A DNA stretch of 64,000 nt, from contig NC_081849.1 of assembly GCF_963259705.1 (NCBI RefSeq), positions 55,772,093-55,836,092 on the forward strand. The letters are read 5' to 3'. Position numbers and translations under genes: made by a program. Numbering within the stretch: the stretch's first letter is position 1; each line of letters begins with the position of its first letter. Shown in pieces: positions 35,735 to 49,884 of this stretch. This DNA comes from Myotis daubentonii. Its lineage: Eukaryota; Chordata; Mammalia; Chiroptera; Vespertilionidae. Below the pieces are notes generated by a model that saw nothing but the letters and a program-made list of their open reading frames with translations, made no database searches and had not been told where the DNA came from.

Positions 35735-36800
35735 TCTTCTCATCTGGAGGCGGAAGAGTGAGGAAATTTGAAGAATGCAGTATTCTCAAAGGATGGCATG
35801 TAGTAAGAAAAAGAAAGGAAGACAGAAAGGGAGGAGGTTCATTCTTCCTTTACCTATTTCCATCTTTTTCCCTTGGGATAATGGGATAATGATTTTTAGT
35901 TTAGAGGACAACTTTTTTTTTCCTTACACTCTCTTCTGCTATTAAAAATACCCTTCCTTCCTGCTAAAGCAATGCTTTGCTTTCCTGGTACTCTGACTGG
36001 GAATTCAGAATAATATGTGTTCAAGGGATGCTTTTCTTCCATGCAGTATTCTGCCACCTGCATGCCCATTATCCTTTCCCCCTGAATGAAGTCAATATAT
36101 ATGCACACAGACTCAGACACAAACTGCCCCTACATATACATGGCCAAGGTGTTTGTCTTACATACTAGAAATACCCTGACTTATTAAAGTCTACTAGAGA
36201 GGTTTCAAATGTCAGAATTTTTTTTTTTAGGTGAAATCAACTTAATGGCTAGACTAATGCATTCATTTCCTTTTTTGTTTGTTTATAATTTTTGGAGAAC
36301 TGAATATTTTCCTTGACTAGCAAAGGAAGCTCAATTCCATTGTCTGCTGTAACCAGCACATTCATTCCCTCAAGGATAAAAACACTGTTACAGTTCCTTG
36401 TTAATTACTAACTTCTGCATGAAATTTGAATAAAAAGTAATATTTGCAATGGTAACATAAAAAATACTCAGAAATCAAACATCAAAATGAAAGCAAAAGA
36501 AAAAACAATGGAAATCCAAAATAGCCCATCTTAAAACAATTAAAACAAATACTGTAAAGAAACCCTTTAAAGAAATACATTTCATTAGTAAAAAGAACAG
36601 ACGATATATTCACGAAGAATTTAAAAATAATGCCTAACTACAAAAATGTACAAAACCTCCAACTCAGAATAGCACAGTTAGATCTTTTAAAATGAGACAT
36701 TCAGATGAATTCTCTTTTTATCTCAGAGTTCTTCAAATCCTAGACACATTTAAAATTCCTATTTAAATTTGATGTAATTACTACCTTTTAAAAATCAAAT
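35735..36800. other. Unclassified AT-rich intron sequence
   Basis: No supported feature. Confidence 0.4.
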
Positions 36801-36816
36801 AGCATCTTTCATAATT

Positions 36817-37014
36817 TGTTTTGTTAATCCTCAACAAAGGACATGCTTATGAAAGAGAGAGAGAGAGAGATAGATATTATTCAGTTGCCTTCCTGTACGT
36901 GCCCCCACCAGGGATCAAATCTGCAACATAGGCATGTGCCCTGACCAGGAATCGAACCCACAACATTTTGTTGTATAGAATGACACTCCAACCAACTGAG
37001 GCACTCTGGCCAGG
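36817..37014 (-). mobile_element. Ves-like SINE (old, tail type B)
   Basis: Antisense tail ttaatcctcaacaaaggaca; head gacactccaaccaactgagg and tctggccaggg. Duplication gcatctttcataatt (36802-36816) and gcatctgtcataact (37015-37029) with two mismatches. Confidence 0.9.
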
Positions 37015-37030
37015 GCATCTGTCATAACTT

Positions 37031-38423
37031 CATACTGGGTAAAAGATGTGTAGACTTCTTGCTTTCCACTAGGTTCACTAGATATCCTGTTACTTCAGTG
37101 TTAGTGAGCTGGCCAGGGTGATGTAAGAAAAGACTACAATATAAGGACTCTTAGGGGAGAAACTTCTTATCGTCAAGTATAGAAAGCTTGGCAAAAGCAT
37201 CAGTGATTAGTCCATTATTTCATTATTGCTCAATTACTCACAAGAGAGATATAAGGCATAAGATATTACTTGCATGTGACCTTGGATAGCTTCTTACACA
37301 GTACCAACTGTTCAAATATACAGAGACGTGTCTTGGACCTGTTTTCTTCAAAGTCACGTTTTTATGCACATGACTTTTTAAATGTTGAAAATACATTTAC
37401 TCACAAACTCCATGAGCCTTCCTTACAGTAAATATAAAACTGAAATGTTCTTTGATATTGGTTGATTTTCTCTTATTATTTTTCTAACAAGATACTCTGA
37501 AAATGTGAATGCCACACTCAGTGAGAAAATATGCTTTATATAATTTTTTGGATAGAGAAGTACATTTTCTCAAGCATCAATAGGGAAAGATGTCAATATG
37601 CTAATGGCTTTAACTATCAGAATAGACATGAATTTAAATCATTATGCATAAAAAATTCTTACTTGGTTATTCAATATATTTTGAAAATATTGTTATGTTT
37701 GTTTCATTCACTAAAATTAAATTCTACAAATAGCAGCTGATTCTTTCATTTAATTAGAATCAAATGACTAGTTTTGGTATTAATGGTTAGATTTGACATG
37801 TTTAAAAAGTGTAGAAGGTACTTAATAGACCTTTCTTCCACCCTAAAATGAACAACTCTTCAGGGAAATGAAATTGTTCAAAGACACATTTTCTTTCTGC
37901 GAATATATGAAATATAATATAATTATTCTCTTTTAATGAATTTCTCCACGAGGAACAATCTTTCAGAGCTTGAACAGGTAAAATATAATGATAATTGGAG
38001 CAGCTTTGTAAATAAAAGGATGAAGGAGATTGCTATTTTGTCCCATATTATGGGATAATTAGAATAACAGTGTGGCATTCATCAGGCATTTAAACTTTCT
38101 CAAAAAAGCTCCCTAGGGCTTATTTAAATCAGTCATATTTATCCATGGAGATTTTCAGTCTTATTTCAAATGACTGTCACCTTATAACATTCAGGCCTCA
38201 ATCTTTAGCTTATTCCGATTAACAGTTGTACATTACAACTGCCAATAGACACTACCTAAAACAAAACAAAACAAAAATCCTTGAGTTTGTAAATCCACAG
38301 TTTATCAAAGGAAGAGCAATAAAAATGTTTTTATTAAGCCAGGAAAATAATTATTCAATGTGGAGGAAATGATGAACTTTAAAAACAGAGTTGGCTGGAT
38401 ACTGTACAAGAAGTTGTTAACTA
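37031..38423. other. AT-rich intron sequence
   Basis: No supported feature. Confidence 0.4.
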
Positions 38424-38570
38424 GCTCTCTCTCTCTCTTTCATATATCTATCTCTATCTCTATCTCTATCTCTATCTCTATCTCTATCTCTATCTCTGTC
38501 TCTGTCTCTGTCTCTGTCTCTGTCTCTATCTCTATCTATCTATATCTATATCTATATCTATATCTATCTA
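38424..38570. repeat. Compound microsatellite (CTATCT)n(CTGTCT)n(CTATAT)n
   Basis: Blocks of CT, CTATCT, CTGTCT and CTATAT hexamers follow one another and end directly beside the mariner MITE. Confidence 0.97.
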
Positions 38571-38572
38571 CA

Positions 38573-38748
38573 CAGTGGGGCCTTGACTTATGAGTTTAAT
38601 TCGTTCCGAGACTGAGCTCATTAAGGAGCTCGTTAAGGAGCTCGTTAACTCAAATTACTCTATCAACTCAATGCAAAAAGTTGCAGAGAGACAGCTGGTA
38701 TCTCAAAAAACTCGTTGGCCGGGACACTCGTAAGTCAAGGCCCCACTG
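38573..38748. mobile_element. Tc1/mariner-like MITE, 176 bp
   Basis: Ends cagtggggccttgactta and taagtcaaggccccactg are exact inverted repeats. TA follows on the right (38749-38750); the left flank is altered (taca). Inside, aaggagctcgtt is tandemly repeated. No transposase. Confidence 0.85.
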
Positions 38749-38750
38749 TA

Positions 38751-39222
38751 TGTAACATTCATGGCAATGGAACTACAGTTTTTAGTTACCTTGGTTAACT
38801 CAAATTCATACAGCTCAACGATAATTTAGTAGATCATGGGATTTGACTCTTTCAATAAACAGGTCTCTTTGCTCTCTACCGGACCCCCTGTCACTCTCTG
38901 GTAGTTAGACAAATGTGTGCAAAGAGAACCAGATGCCAGTTTGTAGTGGTTTCTTTGCATGCATTAAGATAACCAGCAGAAAACAAAAACAAAAAACACC
39001 TAAAAAATAGAGATAGAATAAAAGTTTAATGTCTCTCCTGGTAGGACTTGAAATCTCTAAATGCCATTCCACAAGATGGTACAATTTAAGTTTAATTCTC
39101 AGTGAAATTATAGTGTTTCTTTTGTATTATTTCCTATCTTGAGGAAAGGAAAAGAGCTTTTAATACCAACAGAAAAATAAAAAAAATAAAACCATGACCT
39201 ATGTTTAACAACTTATGTAGTT
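38751..39222. other. Unique-looking intron sequence
   Basis: No supported feature. Confidence 0.4.
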
Positions 39223-39235
39223 GATTTCATGTCTT

Positions 39236-39455
39236 TTTAAAAAAACATATATTTTATTGATTTTAGAGAGGAAGGAAGAGGGAGAGAGAGATAGAAACAG
39301 CAATGATAAGAGAGAATCATTGATCAGCTGCCTCCTGTATGCTCCACACTGGGGATTGAGCCCGAAACCTGGGCATGTGCCTTGGACCAGAATTGAACCT
39401 GGGACTCTTTAGTCCGTAGGCCAATGCTCTATCCACTGGGCCAAACCAGTAGGGA
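39236..39455 (-). mobile_element. Ves SINE (tail type A)
   Basis: Antisense tail acatatattttattgatttt; head gctctatccactgggccaaa. Flanks gatttcatgtctt and gatttcaaatctt form a decayed duplication. Confidence 0.92.
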
Positions 39456-39519
39456 GATTTCAAATCTTCTTAATAGTTCTTTAATGTTTACTATTTTTTT
39501 AAAATCCTCCCTAATTTTT

Positions 39520-40100
39520 TGTCATATGTTCTGATTATAGTGAGGAGACAGAAGAAAACTGGGTAGACAAGGGAGGGACCATAAGAAGAGGAAGTAGAAC
39601 CTGGCAACTCAGGTAGGCAGAAGCTACTAAGACAATCCATAAAATATATGGAAGTTGCTAAGACAGGAAACTTGAAAATAACCAATCAAAGACAAGGAGG
39701 CATATAAATCAATCCCAAGAATGTGGATGAGGCAAAATTCTTTGAAAGGACCAATCATGAGCTAGCAAGGCTGTACCTCCCCCCTCATCCCCCCAGACAA
39801 AAAGAGCGTGCTCCCTCCCCTTATTCTCTTCTCTCTCTAGTGTGCAGTGGGTTCCTGATGCTCCTGTGGCAGGGGAACACATCTCTGAGCTCACATGGCT
39901 TATGGCCATGGGCTAACAGACTTGGATTAGCTTGGATGCTAAACACCCGGCCGTAACATGGACACCGTCCTGCTCCTGGAACCTCAGCTGCACCCTTTAT
40001 TCTCAATAAACTTTGCTCCTGCTAATCATTTTTGTCTGCAGACCCATTCTTTGGTTTTTCGAGACAATGAACTTGGACTCAATACCACCACACTTTGGTT
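39520..40100 (+). mobile_element. Probable solo LTR of an endogenous retrovirus (class I-like)
   Basis: A self-contained block carries two CCAAT boxes (39682, 39751), a TATA-like tataaat at 39703, a C-rich stretch, and a polyadenylation signal AATAAA at 40005-40010 followed by ctttgctcctgctaat and a T-rich stretch, as in R-U5 of retroviral LTRs. No gag, pro, pol or env sequence lies next to it. Exact ends and target duplication could not be fixed. It is antisense to DGKB. Confidence 0.55.
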
Positions 40101-40876
40101 TAAATAGGACAAATTATTGTAAGTTCCCTGGGACACATCTCTTACATGAGCTTCAAAACATTACCCTCAAATGGCAAGGTTATGATAGGGTTTTATATTT
40201 AGGAAACTTCTATGCATAGTCTCATATTTGGAAACTTTATGTGACAACTATTTGAAAGCATGCTTTATGGGTGTTATTTAATTAGTTGAAGCTTGTATAA
40301 TCAGCCAATATTTATTTAACTTAAAAATACATTTTATATTTTCACCACTGTATAAGTTAAATTTACTTAAAACGATAATGCAGCCTTGGTCTGGGTAGAT
40401 GATCTACCATTATTTTCAACAGACTCAGGATTGAATACTATGTCACAGAAACAAATTATAAGATGGTTATTTTATCACTGATAGTGGACATCAACATTGT
40501 AGAGAAAATGACCTGTTAAAGCATTTATATTTTTCATCCTTCCCTGATGTTACAACTAAAATCAATAGTAGAAATATAGAAGTTCTCAAAACAGCCTTGT
40601 GAAAATAAGAGGGTATTTGCCTCAGATGTCAGAGAAGATAATAGCGGAGCCTTAATTTAAAACCTCAAGTAAACAAATTTCTTTTCTTCTTCCCTTGCAA
40701 CTATTAAATTGATTGCCAGATCATATATTTTTCAATCTGTGACTGCTACTAAAAACTCATTTTTCTCAATCTTTCCCACATTCACTGGGTGAAAGCAAGT
40801 TGCTCCTTGTTCTGCCATTCCTACCTACCTGTTCTTCAGATTTTCCCTGCTTTTCTAATTTCAATTTGTTTTCAAG
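40101..40876. other. AT-rich intron sequence
   Basis: No supported feature. Confidence 0.4.
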
Positions 40877-40888
40877 AATAAGCCCTTA

Positions 40889-41147
40889 GCTCTCTGTGCT
40901 TTTTCTCAGTGGTTAGAGCATCAGCCCACAGACTGAAGAGTCACAGGTTCAGTTACTGGTCAAGGGCATGTACCTAGGTTGCAGGCTCAATCCCTGGTAC
41001 CGGTCAGGGTGCATGTGGGAGGCAATCAATTGATGTGTCTTTCTCCCATCAATGGTTCTCTCTCCTTCTCCTCCCTCCCTTCCATTCTCTCTCTCTCTCT
41101 TTAAAAATCATATGGAAAAATATTCTTGGGTGAGGATAAAAAAAAGT
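40889..41147 (+). mobile_element. Ves-like SINE (tail type B), longer form
   Basis: Head tctcagtggttagagcatca, body with an extra block caatccctggtaccggtcag, tail tcatatggaaaaatattctt and gggtgaggataa. The duplication ataagccctta is perfect at 40878-40888 and 41148-41158. Confidence 0.92.
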
Positions 41148-41158
41148 ATAAGCCCTTA

Positions 41159-42365
41159 ATAGCAACAATCTCATTTATGGTATTAGAGAATGCTATTTTC
41201 TTGTTTAAATGAATACTTATATGCTATATTACATCCAAAATAATTTTGTGGCCTCCCAATTTTACTATAAGTTTTCTACCATTATTCTGCATGTCAGATT
41301 TTGAAAATTTGACTGCTGACCATGGGAACAAGGAAACATAATGCTAGTTACAAAAATGTATTTTATATAGCTCCAGAAGGAATATAAAATTATTCCAAAG
41401 ATCATTTAGTGTTTTAATTGTTCCTAAAATATTAATTTATTCCATTTATGCTTTCTCCTTTCCAAATTTCTAGGAGGCTAGCAGTTTCTATGAAGTTTTT
41501 ATAGTGTCATGACAAATAAATTTCATAAATGCTTCTTCATAATATACATGCTTTTATAGGATAGCTAGGCCAGAGATAAGAATACATGGTCTTATATTTT
41601 GAAATATAGTTCTAATGTTAGATACAGGAAATATGTCTTATATTCTCTAATTTTGTTTTATTACTGTTTATAAACTTTAGAAGCATGACTTTTATTTTTA
41701 AAAAGTCACAACATTAAAACATCCAAGGTAATGATGCAATCTTTAATTGGGAACACATTTTTATATTTTGATAGCTTTTATTAAGTTTGTGCTACTGTAT
41801 GTGTTACCTACTGCTGGAAAACTTCAAGGGAGGTGGTTTAAAAACATACAATTAGGAACTCAGTTTGAGACATCTCCTTAAAGGCTACAAATATTTGGAT
41901 CTATCTCTTTTCAACCAATTATCATGATATTAGTATGTCCATATATTTTTGTGAAATGCAACATCTCAAGTGCCATGATCTTTTCTCAACAATTTTAATA
42001 TCCAGGCAAAATAATGCAGCATGAAATCCTTTTCTTGTTTCTAAACTTAATTGATTTAATCACTGACTTTAAATGCTTGGAAATTATTCTGCCTGCCAGT
42101 GTTTGAATGCCAAACACATCAGCTACAGTTCTAAAATGTTGCAGTTATATTTAGATAACTTAAAACACTGCCATCTAAATTACCCTAAATAATCCATAGA
42201 AATGTGTAGAAAAATTGATAATGGATGACAAATGCCCATTACCATCAAATTTCAGAAAAGTATAACTTTTTACAAGGTATAGAAAGTGTTGGGGTCTAGC
42301 TATTTAAATGCTCCTTGTGCAATTGTCCAGGCAATATGACACCCAGCACCCATACGTTCATCTCA
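41159..42365. other. AT-rich intron sequence
   Basis: No supported feature; this begins a 19-kb stretch without Ves SINEs. Confidence 0.4.
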
Positions 42366-42430
42366 GCTCCTCCAGAACTCATCATCCCCATTTTAAAGAT
42401 GAAGACATCAGAGCCAATAACCTTATTTAT
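42366..42430 (-). mobile_element. Possible MIR/L2 fragment
   Basis: tcatccccattttaaagatg then aagacatcagagcca resembles the antisense MIR segment; short and diverged. Confidence 0.35.
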
Positions 42431-42439
42431 CATTAGAGG

Positions 42440-44384
42440 CAAAAAAAAAATCAAGTTTTGCCAAGCGTTCATTGACATCAACTCATTTATTCTCTTTGAT
42501 CAATTCGTTTGAAACTGACCTCTTTCTCCCTACTTCTTCAGAGGTTTAAAATAATATATTAATAAAGTCATTTGATGTAGAGAGATTCCTTGACAGCCAA
42601 TCAGATACACAGTCTCTCCTCTCTGGGTCCTAGGAAGAATCAGGGTTTTAGTCCTCTTAGCACCGTGCACAGACAGCAAATACGGCAGGGTTGGGGCGTG
42701 TACAGTGTAAAGTACATGGAAGAGGGTATTCTTGGGAAACTGGTACATAGTACATTTTACACAAGATCATGAAGAATAAAAATATTGTTTATACTAAGTA
42801 TTCAAAACTGGGACTGTGCAAATTATACAAAGTGGTGGGAGCTGAAGTATTTGCCTGGTGCAATTTGCCACACTTTAGTATTTTTTGTTCTACCTTCAAT
42901 TTTTGCCGTGCCCATGTACTGCCAGTATCATTGCTTAGTTTTGGCTTTTACTTAAGTAAATTTATTTTAAAAATTAAATTTATATTACAATTATACTTTT
43001 AAAATATCCCTTACTATAAAGAGAAAACACCTGTAATAGTAAACTATTAAATTTTAAAATATTCATCTGTAACTGCATAAACCATCTCCAATTTCCATCA
43101 GTTGAATGCCTGCTACACTTTGGGAAATTCTGTCCAAATAAGAGAATTAACAGTGGTAAATGGGAATTAAGTTATTGAAAGTTTCATAGAGACATCGTAT
43201 GTTAATTAGTTTTAATAATATACCTGGCTAACTGTATCCATAGGTGGGGTAGATAGTCAACCAAGTTAATGAGGATTTAAGCAGGGAATCCAGCTGCTCC
43301 CAAAAGTACCTCCCGTTAGCTTCTGGCAAATGTTTGAAACTATGGCTTAAATATAATTACTTTTGCTCAGTGGTTTTCAAGTTTTTTAAAGCAATCAACC
43401 TCTTTTTTTTAAAGGAGCAATTTTTTAGAAACCAATAAATAAAAGAGAAACTTAGAATGTTATTTGTAAAAATACATTTTAAATGTTTAAATTGCTACCA
43501 CTTTAATGCAGCAAATCTATGAAAACAATGAAGTTATTTCACGAAGACAGTTGCAGTGTCACAGGCATCCTAGTTTTCATTGATTTCTGTATTTTGTTTT
43601 GGGTACGTCGTATTGGGAATATCCTGACACTGACAGATAAGTACTTGTAAATGGTACACATTTTTTAATCTCACTTGGCTATTTTGTATCATTCTGATTT
43701 CAGTGCTAGAGAGTGGAATAGTTGGGCTTATCATCTTCAGAATTGAAACCATTTGAATAACTAAAAACTGCTCACATTACCTGAGAGATCCTCACTGTCT
43801 GGTTAAAAAATACTTCCAAAAGGTGTCTTTTTAATATCGTATTTTTCTTTTTAACTTTTTCAGTACAAGTGTATGATATGATGTTACTTGCTCTCTAGTT
43901 CAGATGTTCACCTGAAGTTTCAATTAGTCAAATTTATTTCATTCTGCATACTTAGCTGAAATGTGGTTCAATTTCATTGCTGGCTCTTTATTGGCAATGG
44001 TGAACATGTTTATATCACAAATCTGTGATAAAATGCACTTAATATACAAACTAGTAAAGGACTATTATTTTGGGGAGTGAGCTTACTAGTGCAATTTCTT
44101 TATAAGCAAAAATTTTCCAAACAGTGGTGACCATTTACTTTTAAAGTATTTGCATGGTCACCTGTTTTCATGTCCATTGATTGCTATGCTGTTTGTTGAC
44201 TATGTCAAACAAAAGTACCTGAGCTTTTGGGCCTTTTAATTCTACTTAATTAACATGTGCTATGGTGGTAATGTACCCATTTTTATAATATCCTCATTCA
44301 GTATGCGAAGATATATTTTTAGATGACCATTGCAGAGCTACAGATTCTCCAGTTAATGTGACTGTTATTGATTACTAATTTACA

Positions 44385-44387
<3 letters not shown>
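42440..44387. other. Unclassified AT-rich intron sequence
   Basis: No supported feature. A hAT-end-like string near 43370 is noted among the rejected items. Confidence 0.4.
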
Positions 44388-44421
<34 letters not shown>

Positions 44422-44462
44422 ATCTACACATATACATATATATATATACACATACATGTATA
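44388..44462. repeat. (TA)n microsatellite, imperfect
   Basis: TA run to about 44417, then mixed TA/CA/CATA units. Confidence 0.95.
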
Positions 44463-45359
44463 CATGTGGATATGTAAATCTATCTACTGTTATTGATCAA
44501 TTGAGAAGAAGAGGAGGAAGAGATGCAGGAGAAGAGGAAGTTGTTTTTTGTCTGATAACACAATTTAAAGGTTTGAAAGTCATTAATATGAAAAAATTAT
44601 TTTATAGAAACACTTTAGGGTGTTTTTATTATAGTTTTTATTGTTTCAAAATATGGCGATAATGAATTTGAACCGCTGAAGAATTTTAGAGCACCTCTGA
44701 AGAATTGGAGTTATAACTCAGTTTGAAAAATAATGGTTTAGCTGAAGGCCTTTATTTCTTTTAAAATGCAAATATCTCTACTTTCATGTAATCAGTCATT
44801 TATACATTAATGTGCATAAATTTATTAGACATCTTGCTGATGCTTAGAATTAATTCAGAAGAGGGGGCAGCTAAGATGAACTCAGTAACTGATACAAATG
44901 GGAATGATTGACTCTTAAGGTTCAGAGCACTGGAGATGTACCTGGCCTAACTCACAGCTTTGCTTGAAGACCTGCTGTCTATATATTATACATTCATTTA
45001 TATTTAAAAAAAGAAAGAAAAGAGAGAGAAAAAACAATAAAAGAAAAACCCACTAAGGAAATGTTCACTGAATTAGATGAGTGTGAGTGTGAATCTGATT
45101 CAGAATTGCATCCAACTGTTATAGAATATTTTTCTGGAACAACAATGTAATTAAATGAATTACTTATAATTTTCATCAACTTGAATGAAATCAACCCCCA
45201 AATCTCCAACCAGTGAATTTCTTAACTGAAGATACTCTAATCTTATACTGTGAGTGCCCTCAAATATTGCAAGCAAATATTGTGCAGGATTTCCAGATCA
45301 CGTACAGCACAATATGAATGAGAATTGAATGCTCAGAACCTAATCCTGTACCTTTGGTC
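44463..45359. other. Unclassified intron sequence
   Basis: No supported feature. Confidence 0.4.
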
Positions 45360-45965
45360 TATGACACTTTTTTAAATTTAATCTTTAGTTTTGAAAGTAT
45401 TACAAATGTTTCTTTACCCCCCGCCCCCCGCCATGGACCCCTTCTAGTCTGCACCCTCTTCCCCAGGCCTTCACCTCACTATTGTCTGTGTCCATGGGTT
45501 ATGCATATTCATATAAATTCATTGTTTCATCTCTTCCCACCCACCCAACCACCCACCCCCACCTTTCCTCTGAGATTGGACAGTCTGTTCCATGCTTCTA
45601 TGTCTCTGGATCTATTTTGTTCACTAGATTATTTTGTTCTTTAGTTTCCACATATGAGTGAGGTCATGTGATGCTTCTCTTAAACTGACTGGTTTATTTT
45701 GCCTACCATAATATTCTCCGGGTTCCTCTGTGCTATCTCAAAGGGTAACAGATAATTCTTTTTTTATAGCTATGTAGTATTCCATAGTGTAAATGTACCA
45801 CAGCTTTTTTATCCGCTCATCTACTGGTGGGCATTTGGGCTGTTTCCAGTTCTTAGCTATCATAAACAGAGGTGCTATATACATAGGGGTGCATGTATTC
45901 TTTCTGATTGGTGTTTTGGGCTTCTTAGGATATATTCCTAGAAGTGGGATCACTGGTTATGAGAC
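45360..45965 (-). mobile_element. L1 3' part (end of ORF2 plus 3' UTR), 5'-truncated
   Basis: On the minus strand the end of ORF2 (45953-45738) is followed by catatgtggaaac-type 3' UTR, a G-rich tract at 45417-45435, and an AT-rich tail. Same orientation as DGKB. Confidence 0.88.
45738..45953 (-). pseudogene. L1 ORF2 C-terminal fragment
   Basis: The end of the L1 endonuclease/reverse transcriptase protein, distal to the catalytic domains. Motifs MIPLLGIYPKKPKTP, WKQPKCPPVDERIKK and LWYIYTMEYYIAIKK are typical of the L1 C terminus. Endonuclease and RT domains are missing because of 5' truncation, so it is inactive. Confidence 0.9.
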
Positions 45966-45984
45966 ATTATGTAATTAAAAAGAA

Positions 45985-47354
45985 AACTTGTAAACTTTTT
46001 TCTTAATATATTAGTATATCCTTCTACTAAATAAAATAATTTACCTTTATTACCAAAAATCTAGTTCTACATGATTTCCCAACTCTACCACCCACATCAA
46101 CAAAAGCTTTCTAAGATTTATGGAAACAAGGATCCACTACAATATAGTAAACATTTATTTTAAACTTTAGTGTTTTATGGAAGCATATCAGGAAAATTAT
46201 TAGTTAATATTTTGAGAAAATGCTCCTGATAAAAAAGTTACACTACTCAATTTTTCACTTTCTTACTAATATAGTAAAATACATTAATTTAAATCTGGGT
46301 TAAAGAAATATGTTGAACTAGAATCATATTTTCCATATTTCATTCTAAAGTCTATATCTTCAATCATTTTGTGTCTATTTAAAAACATATTTAGATTTAA
46401 AATGCTCATTGACCCTCACATTAATATCACTGTTGTTTTTGTGAAATTGAAAACACAATGAAATGATTGAATAATATACCATTTAGGAAAGGGATTCATA
46501 CAGATATTTTATGTATTAAATTTCACTCCTCACTATCAAGCATAACATTTAATAATTAATAAAATAAATTTGAAATTAAAACTTCAAAGCTTGAAGATAC
46601 TTAAAAAGAGGAGATATTTTCCACTATTCTGTTGCAAAATATATAAAAATAAAACATTTTCTTGGGAAATTTAATTAAAAGGAAAAAGTAATTAATATAT
46701 ACTAGTCAACTTTTTACATATAGCTGATAAAGTCATTTTTATCAGTGAAATTATACTTATCTTAAAATAAAACTAAACCCTGTAAGCATAGTTTAGTAAG
46801 AAGGGGAACAAAAAAATTGAGCCAATTTAGTTACAAACATCCTTCTGTTATTGTTCACCCAATGAGCTTCAAAAACTCTAATTTCTACTGTTTTTCTCCA
46901 TTTTGTACTGAGAATAAATATCCCTAAATCATAAACCCTATAGATTTCCATTTTCTCCTTTCCCAAGTTTATGAAAATTAGGTCCTGATTGTTTTACACA
47001 GCAAGAAGGTAAAATGGGAAGAGATTCCTATAGTTATGAGCATTGATAGTCCATGAGAACAGTTCTGGCTGACATCTCTGTGCTTTATTCCAAATGTGTA
47101 TTATTGAGAAAAGCATACAGAGAAGAAGAGTGAGGCCAGTAAACAGTATGTCTGCAGTAGCTCCATAGAGGGTATATACACTTGCCTTGGTAAAAAATAC
47201 CTATGAGTCTTAAGAGTTTTAACAGCTCAGTGGGTGAACGTAGTTGGCAGTTGAGCATTGAGAATCAATTCTGATATATAACTGTAATATCTACATGCAA
47301 AGGACATGGTAACTATTGGTATGTAGTGACCAACTATAAAAATAACCCTGAAAT

Positions 47355-47355
<1 letters not shown>
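45985..47355. other. Very AT-rich intron sequence
   Basis: No supported feature. Confidence 0.4.

Positions 47356-47357
<2 letters not shown>

Positions 47358-47402
<45 letters not shown>
47358..47402. repeat. (AT)n microsatellite
   Basis: About 22 AT units, pure. Confidence 0.98.
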
Positions 47403-47404
<2 letters not shown>

Positions 47405-47618
47405 CTCTTTTTTATTGCATGGACTATATTACTATGTAATGTATATCTACACATTGCTTCCCTAGGGAGAGAGCAGAGCTTTTTATGTTTGATGTTAGTA
47501 TAGTCCTTGAACTAATTTTAATATTTAGAAAATTTTCGTTAACTTTCTTTGAAATTTACTAAAGTACTATTTAAATATAAATGCAATATTAATCACATTA
47601 AATCTTAGAAGTTTATAA

Positions 47619-47888
47619 TCCTATCTAATAAAGACAGAATATGCAAATTGACCATTACTTTGTGACAAAGATGGCAGCGACCATAGCCAATAAGGAGGGG
47701 ATATGCAAATTGATCCGACAAAGATGGCAGCGGCCAGGCTGGGATGCTTGCGTTGTCCCATGGCCTCTCAGGGCCTCTGGGCAGTGCGCAAAGGCGGAAG
47801 GCGGCTCTGGGCCGGAACAAAGGCGGTGCTGGCAACCAGGGGAAATAAGGCCTATTCTTGCACGAATCTTTGTGCATTGGGCCTCTAG
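47619..47888 (+). mobile_element. HeliBat-type Helitron, 270 bp
   Basis: Starts TCCTATCTAATAAAG after an A (47618) and ends GGGCCTCTAG before a T (47889), the AT target. cacgaatctttgtg is the 3' hairpin. The interior is GC-rich and holds two related copies of atatgcaaattga...caaagatggcagcg. No coding capacity. Confidence 0.95.
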
Positions 47889-48064
47889 TTATATATAATT
47901 CCCTTCAGATTTAAATTCATAGAGCCCCAAACTACTCATTTTGTCTGTTTTCTCCTTTAGAAAACATTTCCCCATGTTTTCATATAGTTGTTTTCATTTT
48001 GAGTATAAAGCACTTTAATTAATTTGGTATAAACTTACTTGTATTAAATTACACTACTTTTGAA

Positions 48065-48454
48065 ATAGAGAAAAAGACAAATACCATATGATTCCACTTA
48101 TATGTGGAATTGAAAGAAAATAATGAATGAACGAAATTGAAACAGACTCATAGATGCAAAGAGCATCTATGCTTGCCAGAGGAGAGGGGGTGGGGGACTG
48201 GTTGAAAGAGGTGAAAGGGATTAAAAAGTACAAATTGGTAGTTACAGAATAGTCATGGGGACATAAAATACAGCATAGGGAATAGAGTCAATAATATCAT
48301 GGTTAAAAGCATATGATTCCAGGTGGGTAGTGAAAATATAGGGGAGAACATTTTGTAAAGTATATGATTATCTTAACCACTAAGCTGTACACCTGAAACC
48401 AATATAAAATAATATTGAAAGTTAAATGTAATTTGAAATTAAAATAAATAAATA
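48065..48454 (+). mobile_element. L1MA-type L1 3' UTR, 5'-truncated
   Basis: caaataccatatgattccac, ttatatgtggaatt, gcttgccagaggagaggggg, agcatagggaatagagtcaa and aagctgtacacctgaaacca follow the L1MA 3' UTR. Tail (AAAT)n. Duplication aattacactacttttgaa (48047-48064) and aattgcactacttttcaa (48455-48472), two mismatches. Confidence 0.88.
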
Positions 48455-48472
48455 AATTGCACTACTTTTCAA

Positions 48473-49884
<1,412 letters not shown>

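Noticed and set aside
39723..39956. 77-codon frame in the LTR block
   Set aside because: It lies in a probable LTR, shows no retroviral protein motif and has an overlapping open frame on the other strand.
43370..43520. String cagtggttttcaagtttttt resembling a hAT terminus
   Set aside because: No matching right end or 8-bp duplication was found.
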